Shown here: piece after piece, positions 1-8,260 of the stretch
Layout of the letters: the number at the start of each line of letters is the position of its first letter
Position numbering within the stretch: position 1 is the stretch's first letter
Source: DAHUYF01 sp963838385
GTDB lineage: Bacteria; Pseudomonadota; Alphaproteobacteria; ATCC43930; CGMCC-115725
Length of the DNA: 64,000 bases
NCBI GenBank assembly: GCA_963838385.1
Contig: CAWIRE010000001.1
Coordinates: 1,922,001 to 1,986,000 of the forward strand
Direction: 5' to 3'
Position numbers and translations under genes: made by a program
Notes under the pieces: model-generated
The model's database searches: none
Seen by the model: only the letters and a program-made list of their open reading frames with translations
Told to the model about the DNA's origin: nothing

Positions 1-75
1 GGCGGAGAGGCTGCCCTGGCGCAGCACGGCGAGAAAGGAGCGGTAGAGCTCCCATCCGGGCTCGGCGGTCGTCAT
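1..75 (-). CDS. LysR-family transcriptional regulator, N-terminal fragment
   Basis: Only the first 25 codons are in the window; the gene runs off the left edge. They read MTTAEPGWELYRSFLAVLRQ followed by GSLSA, the typical beginning of the LysR winged-helix domain. The start is the ATG at 75-73. It is divergent from the epimerase-like gene at 168, the usual LysR/target arrangement, so it may control that gene (inference). A perfect TATAAT lies just upstream on this strand. Confidence 0.75.
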   Translation of the reverse strand, partial: MTTAEPGWELYRSFLAVLRQGSLSA

Positions 76-97
76 ACGAAAATGTATATCGATTATA
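74..97 (-). promoter_or_regulatory. Candidate lysR promoter -10 and LysR-type dyad
   Basis: On the minus strand a perfect TATAAT lies at 97-92. ATAC-N6-GTAT at 74-87 is a short dyad of LysR-box type that overlaps the lysR start codon. No good -35 is visible, and the -10 position implies a leader of only about 10 nt. Placement suits autoregulation, but this is inferred from sequence alone. Confidence 0.35.
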
Positions 98-167
98 GAG
101 AATTTGCCAATTTCCGTTTATCCCGTCCGGCGCCATCCTCCCTCCATCCGAACCCGAGGAGGACCGC

Positions 168-1193
168 ATGACCACGACCGACACCCCGACCGCGCTCGTC
201 GTCGGCGCCACCGGCGGCATCGGCGGCGAGACCGCGAAGGCGCTGCTCGCCGCCGGCTGGCGCGTGCGCGCGCTCACCCGCGACCTCGCCCGCGCCCGCC
301 GCGACTTCGCCGGGCTGGGAGCGGTGGAATGGGTCGCCGGCGACGCCCTGCGCGCGGCCGACGTCATCGCCGCGGCGCAAGGGACGCGGCTCATCCTCCA
401 CGGCGCCAACCCGCCGGGCTATCGCAACTGGCGCGGCTTGGTGATGCCGATGCTGGAAAGCTCCGTCAGCGCCGCGCGCGCCAGCGGCGCCCGGCTGGTG
501 CTGCCGGGCACGGTCTACAATTTCGGGCCCGATGCGGGAGAGATGATCGACGAGCGCTCGCCGCAGCATCCGGTGACGCGCAAGGGGCGGATCCGCGTCG
601 AGATGGAGGCGCTGCTGGCGCGCGCCGCGCGGGAGGGCGTGCGCTCGCTGGTGGTGCGCGCCGGCGACTATTTCGGCGGCCATGCGCCGAACTCCTGGTT
701 CAGCGCGGCCATGGTGCGTCCGGACCGGCCGGTGAGCTTCGTCGTCTATCCCGGCCGGCGCGCGGTCGGCCATGCCTTCGCCTATCTGCCGGATCTCGCC
801 CAGGCGATCCTGCGGCTGGCGGCGATCGACGCGCAGTTAGCGCCGTTCGAGGTGGTGCAGTTCGCCGGCCATTGGCTGCCGCGCGGCGATAGCATCGCCG
901 AAGCGATCCGCCGCGTGGCTTGCGCGCCGCGCGCGCCCATCCTGCCGCTGCCGGCGGCGCTGCTCTATCTCGCGGCGCCCTTCAGCACGACTTTCCGCGA
1001 GATGATCGAGATGCGCTATCTCTGGCGCCGCCCGCTGCGGCTCGACAATGCCCGGCTCGAGGCGCTGATCGGCCCCGAGCCGCACACCCCGCTCGACGAA
1101 GCGGTGCGGCAAAGCCTCGAGGCGCTGGGCTGTCTCGCAGCCGCGGCGGAGCCGCAACCGGCCGGCTATGCCAGCCAGTGCAGCACGAGATAG
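168..1193 (+). CDS. NAD(P)-dependent epimerase/dehydratase-like protein
   Basis: A 341-residue Rossmann-fold protein of the NAD(P)-binding / atypical SDR type. The dinucleotide-binding glycine motif GATGGIG lies at about residues 13-19, after a first beta strand ALVVG. The rest resembles NmrA- and epimerase-like oxidoreductases, but a clear YxxxK catalytic pair is not evident, so the substrate cannot be named. The ATG at 168 follows a strong GAGGAGG ribosome site. The gene is divergent from a LysR regulator that may control it. Its 3' end overlaps by 28 nt the end of a small ORF on the other strand. Confidence 0.75.
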   Translation: MTTTDTPTALVVGATGGIGGETAKALLAAGWRVRALTRDLARARRDFAGLGAVEWVAGDALRAADVIAAAQGTRLILHGANPPGYRNWRGLVMPMLESSVSAARASGARLVLPGTVYNFGPDAGEMIDERSPQHPVTRKGRIRVEMEALLARAAREGVRSLVVRAGDYFGGHAPNSWFSAAMVRPDRPVSFVVYPGRRAVGHAFAYLPDLAQAILRLAAIDAQLAPFEVVQFAGHWLPRGDSIAEAIRRVACAPRAPILPLPAALLYLAAPFSTTFREMIEMRYLWRRPLRLDNARLEALIGPEPHTPLDEAVRQSLEALGCLAAAAEPQPAGYASQCSTR

Positions 1194-1282
1194 GCGGCGG
1201 CCGACAGCAGCAGCCAGGCGGCGAGCGCGAGCATCAGGCCGAGGGCGAGCGCCCCGGCGCGCCTCGCCCGGAGGCCGGTCAT
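1166..1282 (-). CDS. Small single-pass membrane protein (38 aa)
   Basis: An open frame of 38 codons begins at ATG 1282-1280, one base after the TGA of the lipoprotein gene (1286-1284), so the two are probably translationally coupled. The product starts MTGLRARR (positive, cytoplasmic side). A run of about 26 Ala/Leu/Gly/Trp residues follows that can form one transmembrane helix, and the end is HWLA. No family is recognised. It overlaps the 3' end of the epimerase-like gene on the other strand. The coupling and the clean positive-then-hydrophobic design argue that it is real. Confidence 0.5.
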   Translation of the reverse strand: MTGLRARRAGALALGLMLALAAWLLLSAAAYLVLHWLA

Positions 1283-1283
1283 G

Positions 1284-1832
1284 TCACTGCGGCGCGGCAG
1301 GATTGGCGCCGAGCCACTGGCTCATCTCGGCAACCGCCTTGGCGCATCGCGCCACGTCCGTCTCGCCGTCGCAGGGCGTGTGGCCGGCGTCATCCGCTGC
1401 GGTCGCGGCGCCGTCTTGCGCGATCGCGGCATGGAACTGCCGGATCGTGCCGAGACACTCGATCGCGGCGATGCCGCGTGCGGTGCAGAGATGCAGCAGG
1501 TCGTTGTTCTCCAGCGCATAGGCCGTGTGCTCGTCGAGCTGGCCGGTGACCGGCAGCGTTACCTGCCGCTGATAGGCCTGGAGCGCGCTTCTGGTCTGCG
1601 GGCCCAGCGTGCCGTTGGTGGTGCCGCGATAGAGGCCGAGGGCGCGCAACCGGCGCTGTGCCTGCGCCACCCGGCGCTGCTCGGGATCCTCGCCTTTCAC
1701 CAGAAGAGGCGGCGGCGCCGGCGCGGGCGCGGCCGCGAGATGCCGGTCGGAGGCGCTGAAGGCGCAGCCCGGGAGCGCCAGCGAAAACTGCAGCAGGGCA
1801 ACGAGGGCGGCGGCGAGCCGATAGCTCCGCAT
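1284..1832 (-). CDS. Peptidoglycan-binding-like lipoprotein
   Basis: A 182-residue exported protein. The chosen start ATG 1832 gives MRSYRLAAALVALLQFSLAL followed by PGC, a signal peptide with a lipobox cysteine at about residue 25. A longer frame upstream lacks a signal at its end. Residues about 50-110 match a PG_binding_1 repeat (RRLRALGLYRGTTNGTLGPQ, then TRSALQAYQ). The C-terminal 70 residues have four cysteines and no recognised domain. It is probably anchored to the outer membrane, touching peptidoglycan. The small membrane ORF follows after one base. Confidence 0.7.
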   Translation of the reverse strand: MRSYRLAAALVALLQFSLALPGCAFSASDRHLAAAPAPAPPPLLVKGEDPEQRRVAQAQRRLRALGLYRGTTNGTLGPQTRSALQAYQRQVTLPVTGQLDEHTAYALENNDLLHLCTARGIAAIECLGTIRQFHAAIAQDGAATAADDAGHTPCDGETDVARCAKAVAEMSQWLGANPAAPQ

Positions 1833-1972
1833 CGAACAATCCCCAAAGGTGCTGCGCGTAGAGAACGCGCGGAGTCGCCATCGGGGGTTGAGCATGGGCG
1901 CGTGCCATCAAGCTTGTCCACCGCGACTCGCCCGGTCGACCCTGTGTGAATTTTGTGGCGCGACGCCTCCGC

Positions 1973-2440
1973 TCAGCCCGCGGCGAGCCGCCGCAGGAGG
2001 TCGTAGAGCACGAGCCGCTCGGCCGGCGCCAGCGGCGCCAGCGTCCGTTTGGTGCAGGCAGCCTCGACCGGCAGGAGCTTTCGCACCAGGGCGAGGCCGG
2101 CGGGAGCGAGGCGGATGAGGATCTGCCGGCCATCCTCGGGATCGCGCTCCGTCGCCACCAGGCGGCGCCGTTTCAGCCGCTGCACGACATCACGGATATT
2201 GGCGGGCTCCATCACCACGAGGCGGCCGAGCAGGTTCTGCGACAGCGTTCCGCGCTCGTAGAGCCGGGCCAGGGTGGCGAATTGCGGCGCCGTCAGATCG
2301 TGGACGCCGATGCGCTCGACCAGATTGGCGCTCGCGCGCTGATAGGCGCGGCGCAGCAGGAACCCCATCTGGTCGTCGAGCCTGTAGGTCTCGTCGGGCG
2401 CCGCTTCCCGCGCCGCCTGCCTAGTCGATGTTTTCGGCAT
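1973..2440 (-). CDS. MarR-family transcriptional regulator
   Basis: A 155-residue winged-helix regulator. The core reads LTAPQFATLARLYERGTLSQ, then a recognition helix region (NLLGRLVVMEPANIRDVVQR) and a wing ending ATERDPEDGR, a typical MarR layout. The start MPKTSTR at 2440 is preferred; an in-frame ATG at 2485 would add 15 residues and overlap the upstream gene further. It lies just downstream of, and overlaps by 20 nt, the restored end of the nitroreductase gene. The two therefore form one transcript, probably autoregulated through the palindrome at 3208-3221. Confidence 0.85.
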   Translation of the reverse strand: MPKTSTRQAAREAAPDETYRLDDQMGFLLRRAYQRASANLVERIGVHDLTAPQFATLARLYERGTLSQNLLGRLVVMEPANIRDVVQRLKRRRLVATERDPEDGRQILIRLAPAGLALVRKLLPVEAACTKRTLAPLAPAERLVLYDLLRRLAAG

Positions 2441-3186
2441 CCCGGTACATGACCTTGTGGCGCGTCGTGGCGATCCAGTCGTCAATCTCGGCGTCGGTCA
2501 TGAAATGGGCGGGATCGAATTCTGTTCCAGTTGGTGATGTCGCCCAGGGTCTTCTTCCAGCGCTTGTAGGGTGGCTTGGCCGACGGGCCGAAGCACATGA
2601 TGTCCAGCACCGACAGCTCGTCCGGGATGTGCAGCAGCGGCTTCATCGCGCGTTGCGCCTTCTCCTGCCCGATGGCGGTCACCCACCATACGTTGTAGCC
2701 CAGCGCGGCCGCGGCGAGATGCGCCGACATGGTCGCCGCGGCGACGCTCTGCAGCAGGATCCGCTCGGCATTCTCCTTGTACATCGCGTCGAGATCCGAG
2801 CCGTCGTTGAGGACCGGGAACGCCTTGACCCAGCGGAAATCGCTGGCGACGACGATGAAGCCGGGCGCGGTCGCGAGGCCGCGATAATCGGGCGTCGGGA
2901 ATTTCATCCGCAGCCTGGCGCGCTGGATCTGCTCTTCGCGGAAGTACTCCGTTATCTGATCCTTCAGCCCCTGGTCCGTGACGATGATGAAATGCCAGGG
3001 CTGCGCATTGGCGCCGGACGGCGCGTGGCGCGCCGCCTCCAGGATCATGTCGTAATGCTCGCGCGGGACGACATGGCTGGGGTCGAAGGCGCGGGTCGTG
3101 AGCCGGTTCTCGACCACGCGCATCAGCACGTCGTACCGGGTGCGGTCGCTGAAATCCTGTGGCGGGCTCGCCTTCGTCTGCGTCAC
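2421..3186 (-). pseudogene. Nitroreductase-family protein, frame broken near the C-terminus
   Basis: An FMN-dependent nitroreductase-type oxidoreductase. It carries NRLTTRAFDP (FMN phosphate region), APSGANAQPWHFIIVTD, a central helix bundle, and the GxN motif region ALGYNVWWVTAIG. The start is GTG 3186, preceded by GGGAGGGA at ideal spacing. The written frame ends at 2482, but reading through one extra base at about 2523 restores a natural end (EFDPAHFMTDAEIDDWIATT onward) with a stop at 2421. The restored length is 254 residues. One extra base and an otherwise intact gene suggest a sequencing error. It is co-transcribed with the MarR gene; the physiological substrate is unknown. Confidence 0.8.
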
Positions 3187-3207
3187 CGTTCCCTCCCGAG
3201 GCTTATC

Positions 3208-3243
3208 GTTATGATCATAACAATATTGCCGGCCATGCGGCAA
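3208..3243 (-). promoter_or_regulatory. Promoter with overlapping palindromic operator for nitroreductase-marR
   Basis: GTTATGATCATAAC at 3208-3221 is a perfect 14-bp palindrome. On the minus strand it contains a -10-like TATGAT (3219-3214). A -35-like TTGCCG (3243-3238) lies 18 bp upstream. An operator covering the -10 of a marR-containing operon is the standard arrangement for MarR repression. The site is seen directly; binding by the downstream MarR protein is inferred. Confidence 0.6.
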
Positions 3244-3300
3244 GCGAAGTCAGAGCGCCAGCGCCCGGTGACGGAGGCGAGGAGAAAGAGGGCGCAGCGG

Positions 3301-4221
3301 CTAAGGCTCGGCGCGGATCCAGCTTTCGAGCAGCATGCGCAGCGCCGCGACGAAGGCGAGAGGCTGGTCGAGCATGACGTGATGCTGCGCCTCCGGCACC
3401 TCGACGATGGGGGCGAGCGGCCCCATCAGCGAGGACATGTAGGAGGCGGTGGCGCGCGAGACCAGCGCGCTCTTCTCGCCGAAGATCAGCGCGGCGCGGC
3501 AGCGCACGGCCTGGAGATATTCGCGGAAGGGCTCGCCGAAGCGGCGCGCGCCCAGGGCCGCGCCGTCGAACTTCCAGGTCCAGCCGCCGCCCTCGGCCGG
3601 CATCAGCGAATGGCGGGCGATGTAGTCGAGGATGAAGCCGTTGTCGCAGCTCTGCGGCGGCATCAGCCGGAAGCGCGCCACCCCGGCCTCGAAGCTGTCA
3701 TAGATCTTCTTGTTCGCCCAGCGCGGCGGCGTGAAGGGCTGCTGCGCCTCCGATTCGGGCGAGCGGATCGGCGAATCCACGATCACTGCGCCGCCGAGCT
3801 CATGGCCGAACTCGGCCGCGAACTTCGTCGTCATGAAGCCGCCGAAGCTGTGGCCGACGACGAAAGGCTTGGGGCCGAGCCCGGCATCGGCGATGACGCT
3901 GCGCATCTCCTGGGCGCGCACCGCGGCACCGTAGCTCTCGCGCCGGCCGCTGTCGCCCATGCCCGAGAGGTCGATGGCGGCGACGCGGAAGCCGCGGGTG
4001 AAATAGGGCGCGATGAAGGACCACCAATGGGCATGCGCCCCACCGCCATGGACGAAGAGCAGCCCGCGGGCGTTGAGGCAGTCCTCGCGCGGCGGCCAGA
4101 GCAGGTAATGGATCGGGCAGTGTTCAACGTCGACCCAGCGGCGTTCATGCGGCAGCCCCACCGCCCAGCGGAACCAGTCCGGCGCGGCGGCGGGAGTGGA
4201 GGGAACCGGGGTATCGCTCAC
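3301..4221 (-). CDS. Alpha/beta hydrolase
   Basis: A 306-residue alpha/beta-hydrolase fold enzyme. The oxyanion-loop motif is LLFVHGGGAHAHWW (about residues 55-68), the nucleophile elbow GHSFGG (about 122-127), and a late His in EAQHHVM (about 284) could complete the Ser-Asp-His triad. There is no signal peptide. The GTG start at 4221 is preferred over an ATG five codons upstream because GGAAGGAG sits at proper distance from the GTG. Substrate is unknown. It lies 73 nt downstream of the TetR gene on the same strand. Confidence 0.8.
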   Translation of the reverse strand: MSDTPVPSTPAAAPDWFRWAVGLPHERRWVDVEHCPIHYLLWPPREDCLNARGLLFVHGGGAHAHWWSFIAPYFTRGFRVAAIDLSGMGDSGRRESYGAAVRAQEMRSVIADAGLGPKPFVVGHSFGGFMTTKFAAEFGHELGGAVIVDSPIRSPESEAQQPFTPPRWANKKIYDSFEAGVARFRLMPPQSCDNGFILDYIARHSLMPAEGGGWTWKFDGAALGARRFGEPFREYLQAVRCRAALIFGEKSALVSRATASYMSSLMGPLAPIVEVPEAQHHVMLDQPLAFVAALRMLLESWIRAEP

Positions 4222-4294
4222 GCTGGCTCCTTCCATTGCTGCACTGCGGCAACGGTAGAAGCCGCGGCGCGCGGGCGCAAGATGCCGGCGCCGG

Positions 4295-4927
4295 TCAGCG
4301 CCCGTAGGCGCGCAGGAAGGTATCGGTCGCGGCGGTCACGACCCGGGCGATCTCGGCTTGCGTCACCGGCGGCTCGAGCCCGGTGAGCGCGCGCAGATGA
4401 TGCTCGCAGCGCAGCATGGCGAGGAATTGCTGCGCCGCCATGCGCGCATCGCCCAGCACGAGCTTGCCCTGCGCCTCGGCGCGCTCGAGATAGGCGGCGA
4501 GCTTGTCGCGGATGAGGCGCGGGCCGCCTTCGAAGAAGGCGCGGCCGAGCTCGGGAAAGCGTGGCGATTCCGCGACCACCATGCGGTAGGTCTGCACCCC
4601 CTTGGGCGAGGACAGCAGCTCGGCATAGACCATGCCCACCGCCAGCAGCGCCTCGCGCAGATCGCCGGGCTCGGCCTCGAGCATCGCCACGTCCGGCCAT
4701 TGCCGCGCGCATTCCTCCTTGACGAGATCGGCGAAGAGCTCGGCCTTGTCGGCGAAATGGGCGTAGATCGTCGCCTTGGAGACGCCGGCCTCGCGGGCGA
4801 TCGCATCCATGCTGACGGCGCCGTAGCCCTGCGCCAGGAACAGCCGGCCGGCCGCCTCGCGGATCTGCTGCGGCTTCATCGCCCTGATCCCGCTTGCCCG
4901 CTCCAGCTTCCGTGCCGTTTCCATCAT
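4295..4927 (-). CDS. TetR/AcrR-family transcriptional repressor
   Basis: A repressor of about 210 residues. The N-terminal HTH reads REAAGRLFLAQGYGAVSMDA followed by IAREAGVSKATIYAHFADK, the canonical TetR helix-turn-helix. The C-terminal part resembles the AefR-like TetR ligand domain. Two adjacent ATG codons (4927 and 4924) follow GGAAGG; either may be used. It is divergent from the emrA-emrB pair, with a large palindrome between them, so it most likely represses the pump and itself, with release by a pump substrate (inference from arrangement). Confidence 0.88.
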   Translation of the reverse strand: MMETARKLERASGIRAMKPQQIREAAGRLFLAQGYGAVSMDAIAREAGVSKATIYAHFADKAELFADLVKEECARQWPDVAMLEAEPGDLREALLAVGMVYAELLSSPKGVQTYRMVVAESPRFPELGRAFFEGGPRLIRDKLAAYLERAEAQGKLVLGDARMAAQQFLAMLRCEHHLRALTGLEPPVTQAEIARVVTAATDTFLRAYGR

Positions 4928-4962
4928 GCCCTTCCGGTCCAGCGATTGGCTCGCGACCAAAT

Positions 4963-5021
4963 TTGAACTCTGCGGTTCAATTATCGATTGACAATCTAAA
5001 CTGTCCGGTTTAGTTTGTCAA
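4963..5021. promoter_or_regulatory. TetR operator region with symmetrical divergent promoters
   Basis: The main palindrome at 4988-5021 has 14-bp arms matching at 13 of 14 positions around TGTCCG. Each arm begins with TTGACA on its own strand: plus TTGACA 4988-4993, 17 bp, then TAGTTT; minus TTGACA 5021-5016, 17 bp, then TAGATT. The same palindrome therefore carries back-to-back promoters for emrA and tetR. A second smaller dyad, TTGAAC-N6-GTTCAA, lies at 4963-4980. Repressor binding here would close both promoters. Confidence 0.7.
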
Positions 5022-5085
5022 TCCACTGAACTGAACCGTTTGGTCCATTTTTGTTCCGCCCCGCCAGTTTAGCGAGGATCGCGCC

Positions 5086-6165
5086 ATGAAGAGAACCATC
5101 GCCATCGTCCTGGCCCTGCTCGCTCTCGGCGCCGGCGGCGCCGGCGGCTTCTACTGGTGGCATGTCGGCCGCTTCCTCGAAAGCACCGACAACGCCTATG
5201 TCGAGGCCGACACCTCGGTGGTGAGCCCCAAGATCCAGGGCTATATCCGCGAGGTCAGGGTCAGCGACAATCAGCGCGTGGCGGCCGGCGAGGTGCTCGT
5301 CACCATCGACGATCGCGACTTCGCCGCGCGCCAGGCCCAGGCCGAGGCGCAGCTCGCGGCGCAGCAGGCGGCGGTCGGCACCATCGACCGCGAGATCGTG
5401 CAGGAGCAAGCGGTCGTCACCGAGGCCGAGGCGGCGGTGGCGAGCGCGGAGGCGGACCGGCTGCGCGCGCAGCAGGATCTCGCGCGGTATCGCATGCTGA
5501 CGGAGAAGATGGCGGCGAGCCAGCAGCGGCTGGAGACCGCCGAGGCCGATGCGCGCAAGGGCGATGCCGCGCTGGTCAAGGCGAAGGCGGCGCTGGCAGC
5601 GGAGCGCAATCGTCTGCCGGTGCTCGACAGCCAGAAGCAGGAGGCGCAGGCGAAGCTCGAGCAGCTGCGCGCCTCCCTCGAGCTCGCGCGCATCGATCTC
5701 GAGGACACGGTGATCCGCGCGCCCGTCGACGGCGTCGTCGGCAATCGCAGCGCGCAAATCGGCCAGCTGGTGAAGCCCGGGACGCAGCTCCTGGCGGTGG
5801 TGCCGCTGCCCAACGTCTACGTCGTCGCCAATTTCAAGGAGACGCAGGTGGAGCGCATGCGCCTCGGGCAGAAGGTGTCGATCGCGGTCGACGCCTTCCC
5901 CGACAGCACGATCGAAGGCACGGTGGAGAGCTTCGCGCCGGCGAGCGGCTCGGAATTCAGCCTGCTGCCGCCGGAGAACGCCACCGGCAATTTCACCAAG
6001 ATCGTGCAGCGCCTGCCGGTGCGCATCGCGGTGCCGGCGACGAACCCGCTGGCGGGACTGTTGCGGCCCGGCCTGTCGGTCGTGGCGGAGGTCGACACCA
6101 GAAGCACCGGCGGCGCGCTGCTCGGCAGCCTGCCCGCCACTACCCGCACCGCGAGCGCCCGCTGA
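5086..6165 (+). CDS. EmrA/HlyD-type membrane-fusion protein
   Basis: A 359-residue periplasmic adaptor of a tripartite drug-efflux pump. One N-terminal membrane anchor lies at residues about 4-25. It is followed by the hallmark STDNAYVEADTSVVSPKIQG region (lipoyl/biotinyl half), a long alpha-helical coiled-coil hairpin (about 85-205), the second lipoyl half (DTVIRAPVDGVVGNRSAQIG) and a beta-barrel. It links the inner-membrane carrier encoded next to an outer-membrane channel not seen in this window. The stop codon overlaps the start of emrB by one base. Confidence 0.88.
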   Translation: MKRTIAIVLALLALGAGGAGGFYWWHVGRFLESTDNAYVEADTSVVSPKIQGYIREVRVSDNQRVAAGEVLVTIDDRDFAARQAQAEAQLAAQQAAVGTIDREIVQEQAVVTEAEAAVASAEADRLRAQQDLARYRMLTEKMAASQQRLETAEADARKGDAALVKAKAALAAERNRLPVLDSQKQEAQAKLEQLRASLELARIDLEDTVIRAPVDGVVGNRSAQIGQLVKPGTQLLAVVPLPNVYVVANFKETQVERMRLGQKVSIAVDAFPDSTIEGTVESFAPASGSEFSLLPPENATGNFTKIVQRLPVRIAVPATNPLAGLLRPGLSVVAEVDTRSTGGALLGSLPATTRTASAR

Positions 6166-7754
6166 TGGATGGCGGGCGGCCCGGCGCGGCGGAGGCGACG
6201 CTCGCCCAGGCTTCGCAGCCCCGGCTCGGCGCCGGCGACTGGGTGGGATTCTTTGCCATGGTCTTCGGCATGTTCATGGCGCTGCTCGACATCCAGATCG
6301 TCGCCAGCAGCCTCTCGCAGATCCAGGCCGGCCTCGCCGCGGGCTCCGACGAGATCAACTGGGTGCAGACCGCCTATCTCATCGCCGAGGTGGTGATGAT
6401 CCCGCTGTCGGGCTTTCTCTCGCGGGTGCTGTCGACGCGGGTGCTGTTCACGATCTCGGCGGCAAGCTTCACGCTGGCCAGCGCCGCCTGCGCCTTTGCC
6501 TGGAATCTCGACTCCATGATCGCCTTCCGCGCGGCGCAGGGCTTCTTGGGCGGCGCCATGATCCCCACCGTCTTCGCCACCAGCTTCTCCCTCTTCCCGC
6601 CGGAGAAGCGCGCCGGGATCGCCGTCCTCATCGGCCTCGTCGCTACCGCGGCGCCGACGCTTGGGCCCACGGTGGGCGGATACCTCACCCAGGCCTTCTC
6701 CTGGCATTGGCTCTTTCTCATCAACCTGGCGCCGGGCGTGGTGGTCGCCACCCTCGTCTGGCTGCTGGTCGATGTCGACCGGCCCGATCGCGCGCTGCTG
6801 CGCGGCTTCGACTATGCCGGGCTGCTGCTGATGGCGCTCTTCCTCGGCAGCCTCGAATATGTGATGGAGGAAGGCCCGCGCAACGACTGGTTCGAGGACC
6901 GGCTCATCCTGGGGTTCACCTTCGTCTGCGTCGTCTCGGCGGCGTCGTTCTTCTGGCGCGTGCTCACCTATCGCAACCCGATCGTCGAGTTGCGCGCCTT
7001 TGCCGACCGCAACTTCGCGGTGGGCTCGCTCTACAGCTTCATCCTCGGCACCGGCCTCTACGGCTCGGTCTATGTCATCCCGCTCTATCTCGCCGAGGTG
7101 CGCGGCTTCAACAGCCTGCAGATCGGCGAGGTGATGTTCGTCACCGGCTTCTTCCAGATGCTGTCGGCGCCGGTCGCCGGCGGCCTCTCCAAGAAGCTCG
7201 ATCTGCGGCTGATGCTGGCGATCGGCCTCGCCCTCTTCGGCCTCGGCCTCTACCTCACCACCTTCATGACGGCGCAATGGGGCTTCGCCGAGCTGCTGCT
7301 GCCGCAGGCGCTGCGCGGCTCGTCGCTGATGCTGTGCTTCCTGCCGATCAACACGCTCGCGCTCGGCACCCTGCCGCCGGAGAAGCTCAAGAACGCCAGC
7401 GGCCTCTACAATCTCACGCGCAATCTCGGCGGCGCGATCGGCCTCGCCGGCATCAACACGGTGCTGACCGAGCGCCAGCAATTCCACTGGAACCGGCTCG
7501 CCGCCGATATCAATCCCGGCCGGCCCGGGGTGCAGCACTTTCTCGACACGATGTCGGCGCGGCTGTCGGATCTGATCCCCGGCGATCCCGCCGCCGCGGC
7601 GATGAAGCAGCTCGCCGTCATCGTCCAGCGCGAGGCCGTCGTGCTCACCTTCGACGACGTGCTGCTGCTCATGGCGGCGGTGTTCGGCGCGGCGCTGCTG
7701 CTGATGCCGCTGGTGCGCAAGCCGCAGCTCGCGGGCGCCATCGAGGCGCATTGA
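6165..7754 (+). CDS. EmrB/QacA-type MFS drug exporter (DHA2 family)
   Basis: A 529-residue carrier with about 14 hydrophobic helices, the size and topology of DHA2 proton-drug antiporters. The motif MALLDIQIVASSLSQIQ in TM1 is the classic EmrB signature (LDxTIVNVALP-like). Motif C-like glycines (GLVATAAPTLGPTVGGYL) occur in TM5. The ATG at 6165 shares one base with the emrA TGA, so translation is coupled. With EmrA it should extrude hydrophobic or anionic compounds. It is controlled by the divergent TetR through the palindrome at 4988. Confidence 0.88.
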   Translation: MDGGRPGAAEATLAQASQPRLGAGDWVGFFAMVFGMFMALLDIQIVASSLSQIQAGLAAGSDEINWVQTAYLIAEVVMIPLSGFLSRVLSTRVLFTISAASFTLASAACAFAWNLDSMIAFRAAQGFLGGAMIPTVFATSFSLFPPEKRAGIAVLIGLVATAAPTLGPTVGGYLTQAFSWHWLFLINLAPGVVVATLVWLLVDVDRPDRALLRGFDYAGLLLMALFLGSLEYVMEEGPRNDWFEDRLILGFTFVCVVSAASFFWRVLTYRNPIVELRAFADRNFAVGSLYSFILGTGLYGSVYVIPLYLAEVRGFNSLQIGEVMFVTGFFQMLSAPVAGGLSKKLDLRLMLAIGLALFGLGLYLTTFMTAQWGFAELLLPQALRGSSLMLCFLPINTLALGTLPPEKLKNASGLYNLTRNLGGAIGLAGINTVLTERQQFHWNRLAADINPGRPGVQHFLDTMSARLSDLIPGDPAAAAMKQLAVIVQREAVVLTFDDVLLLMAAVFGAALLLMPLVRKPQLAGAIEAH

Positions 7755-7802
7755 CGCTTGCCGTCCGCATCGGCGCCGCCAACATAATCGGCGGAGGTTG
7801 CC

Positions 7803-8246
7803 ATGACCGATGCGCTGACGCTGCCCTGCCCCCATTGCGCCACGCTCAATCGCGTGCCGCGCGCCCGCCTTGCCGATGGCGGGCGCTGCGGCAACTGCCA
7901 TGAGCCGCTCTTCGCCGGCCGGCCGCTGACGCTGACGGCGCAGAATTTCGCCCGCCATGCCGAGGCCGACCTGCCGCTGCTGATCGACTTCTGGGCGGAA
8001 TGGTGCGGGCCGTGCCGCGCCATGGCGCCGGCGGTCGAGGAGGCGGCGCGCAACCTGGAACCGGCGCTCCGCGTCGCCAAGCTCGACACCGAGGCGGCGC
8101 CGGAGATCGCCCAGCGCTTCGGCATCCAGAGCATTCCGACGCTGGTGCTGATGCGGCACGGCCGGGAGCTTGGCCGCGTCTCCGGCGCGCTGTCGCTGCC
8201 CCAGCTCGTCGCCTGGACCCGCCAGCACCTCGCTGAAGCCGGCTGA
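7803..8246 (+). CDS. trxC: Thioredoxin 2 (zinc-finger thioredoxin)
   Basis: A 147-residue TrxC-type thioredoxin. The N-terminal zinc-binding part has two CxxC pairs, CPHC (residues 9-12) and CGNC. The thioredoxin fold follows with active-site WCGPC (about residues 64-68) and the cis-proline SIPTL (about 108). It reduces disulfides in the cytoplasm and is often linked to oxidative stress. It starts 48 nt after emrB; a shared transcript is possible. Its 3' end meets the convergent SIMPL gene in a short hairpin. Confidence 0.92.
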   Translation: MTDALTLPCPHCATLNRVPRARLADGGRCGNCHEPLFAGRPLTLTAQNFARHAEADLPLLIDFWAEWCGPCRAMAPAVEEAARNLEPALRVAKLDTEAAPEIAQRFGIQSIPTLVLMRHGRELGRVSGALSLPQLVAWTRQHLAEAG

Positions 8247-8260
8247 GCCGGCGGCTCAGC
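8242..8260. terminator. Hairpin between convergent trxC and SIMPL genes
   Basis: GCTGAGCC-GGC-GGCTCAGC is a perfect 8-bp stem with a 3-nt loop. It spans both stop codons of two convergent genes. There is no T tract on either side, so it is at best a weak bidirectional terminator or an RNA-stability hairpin. Confidence 0.4.
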
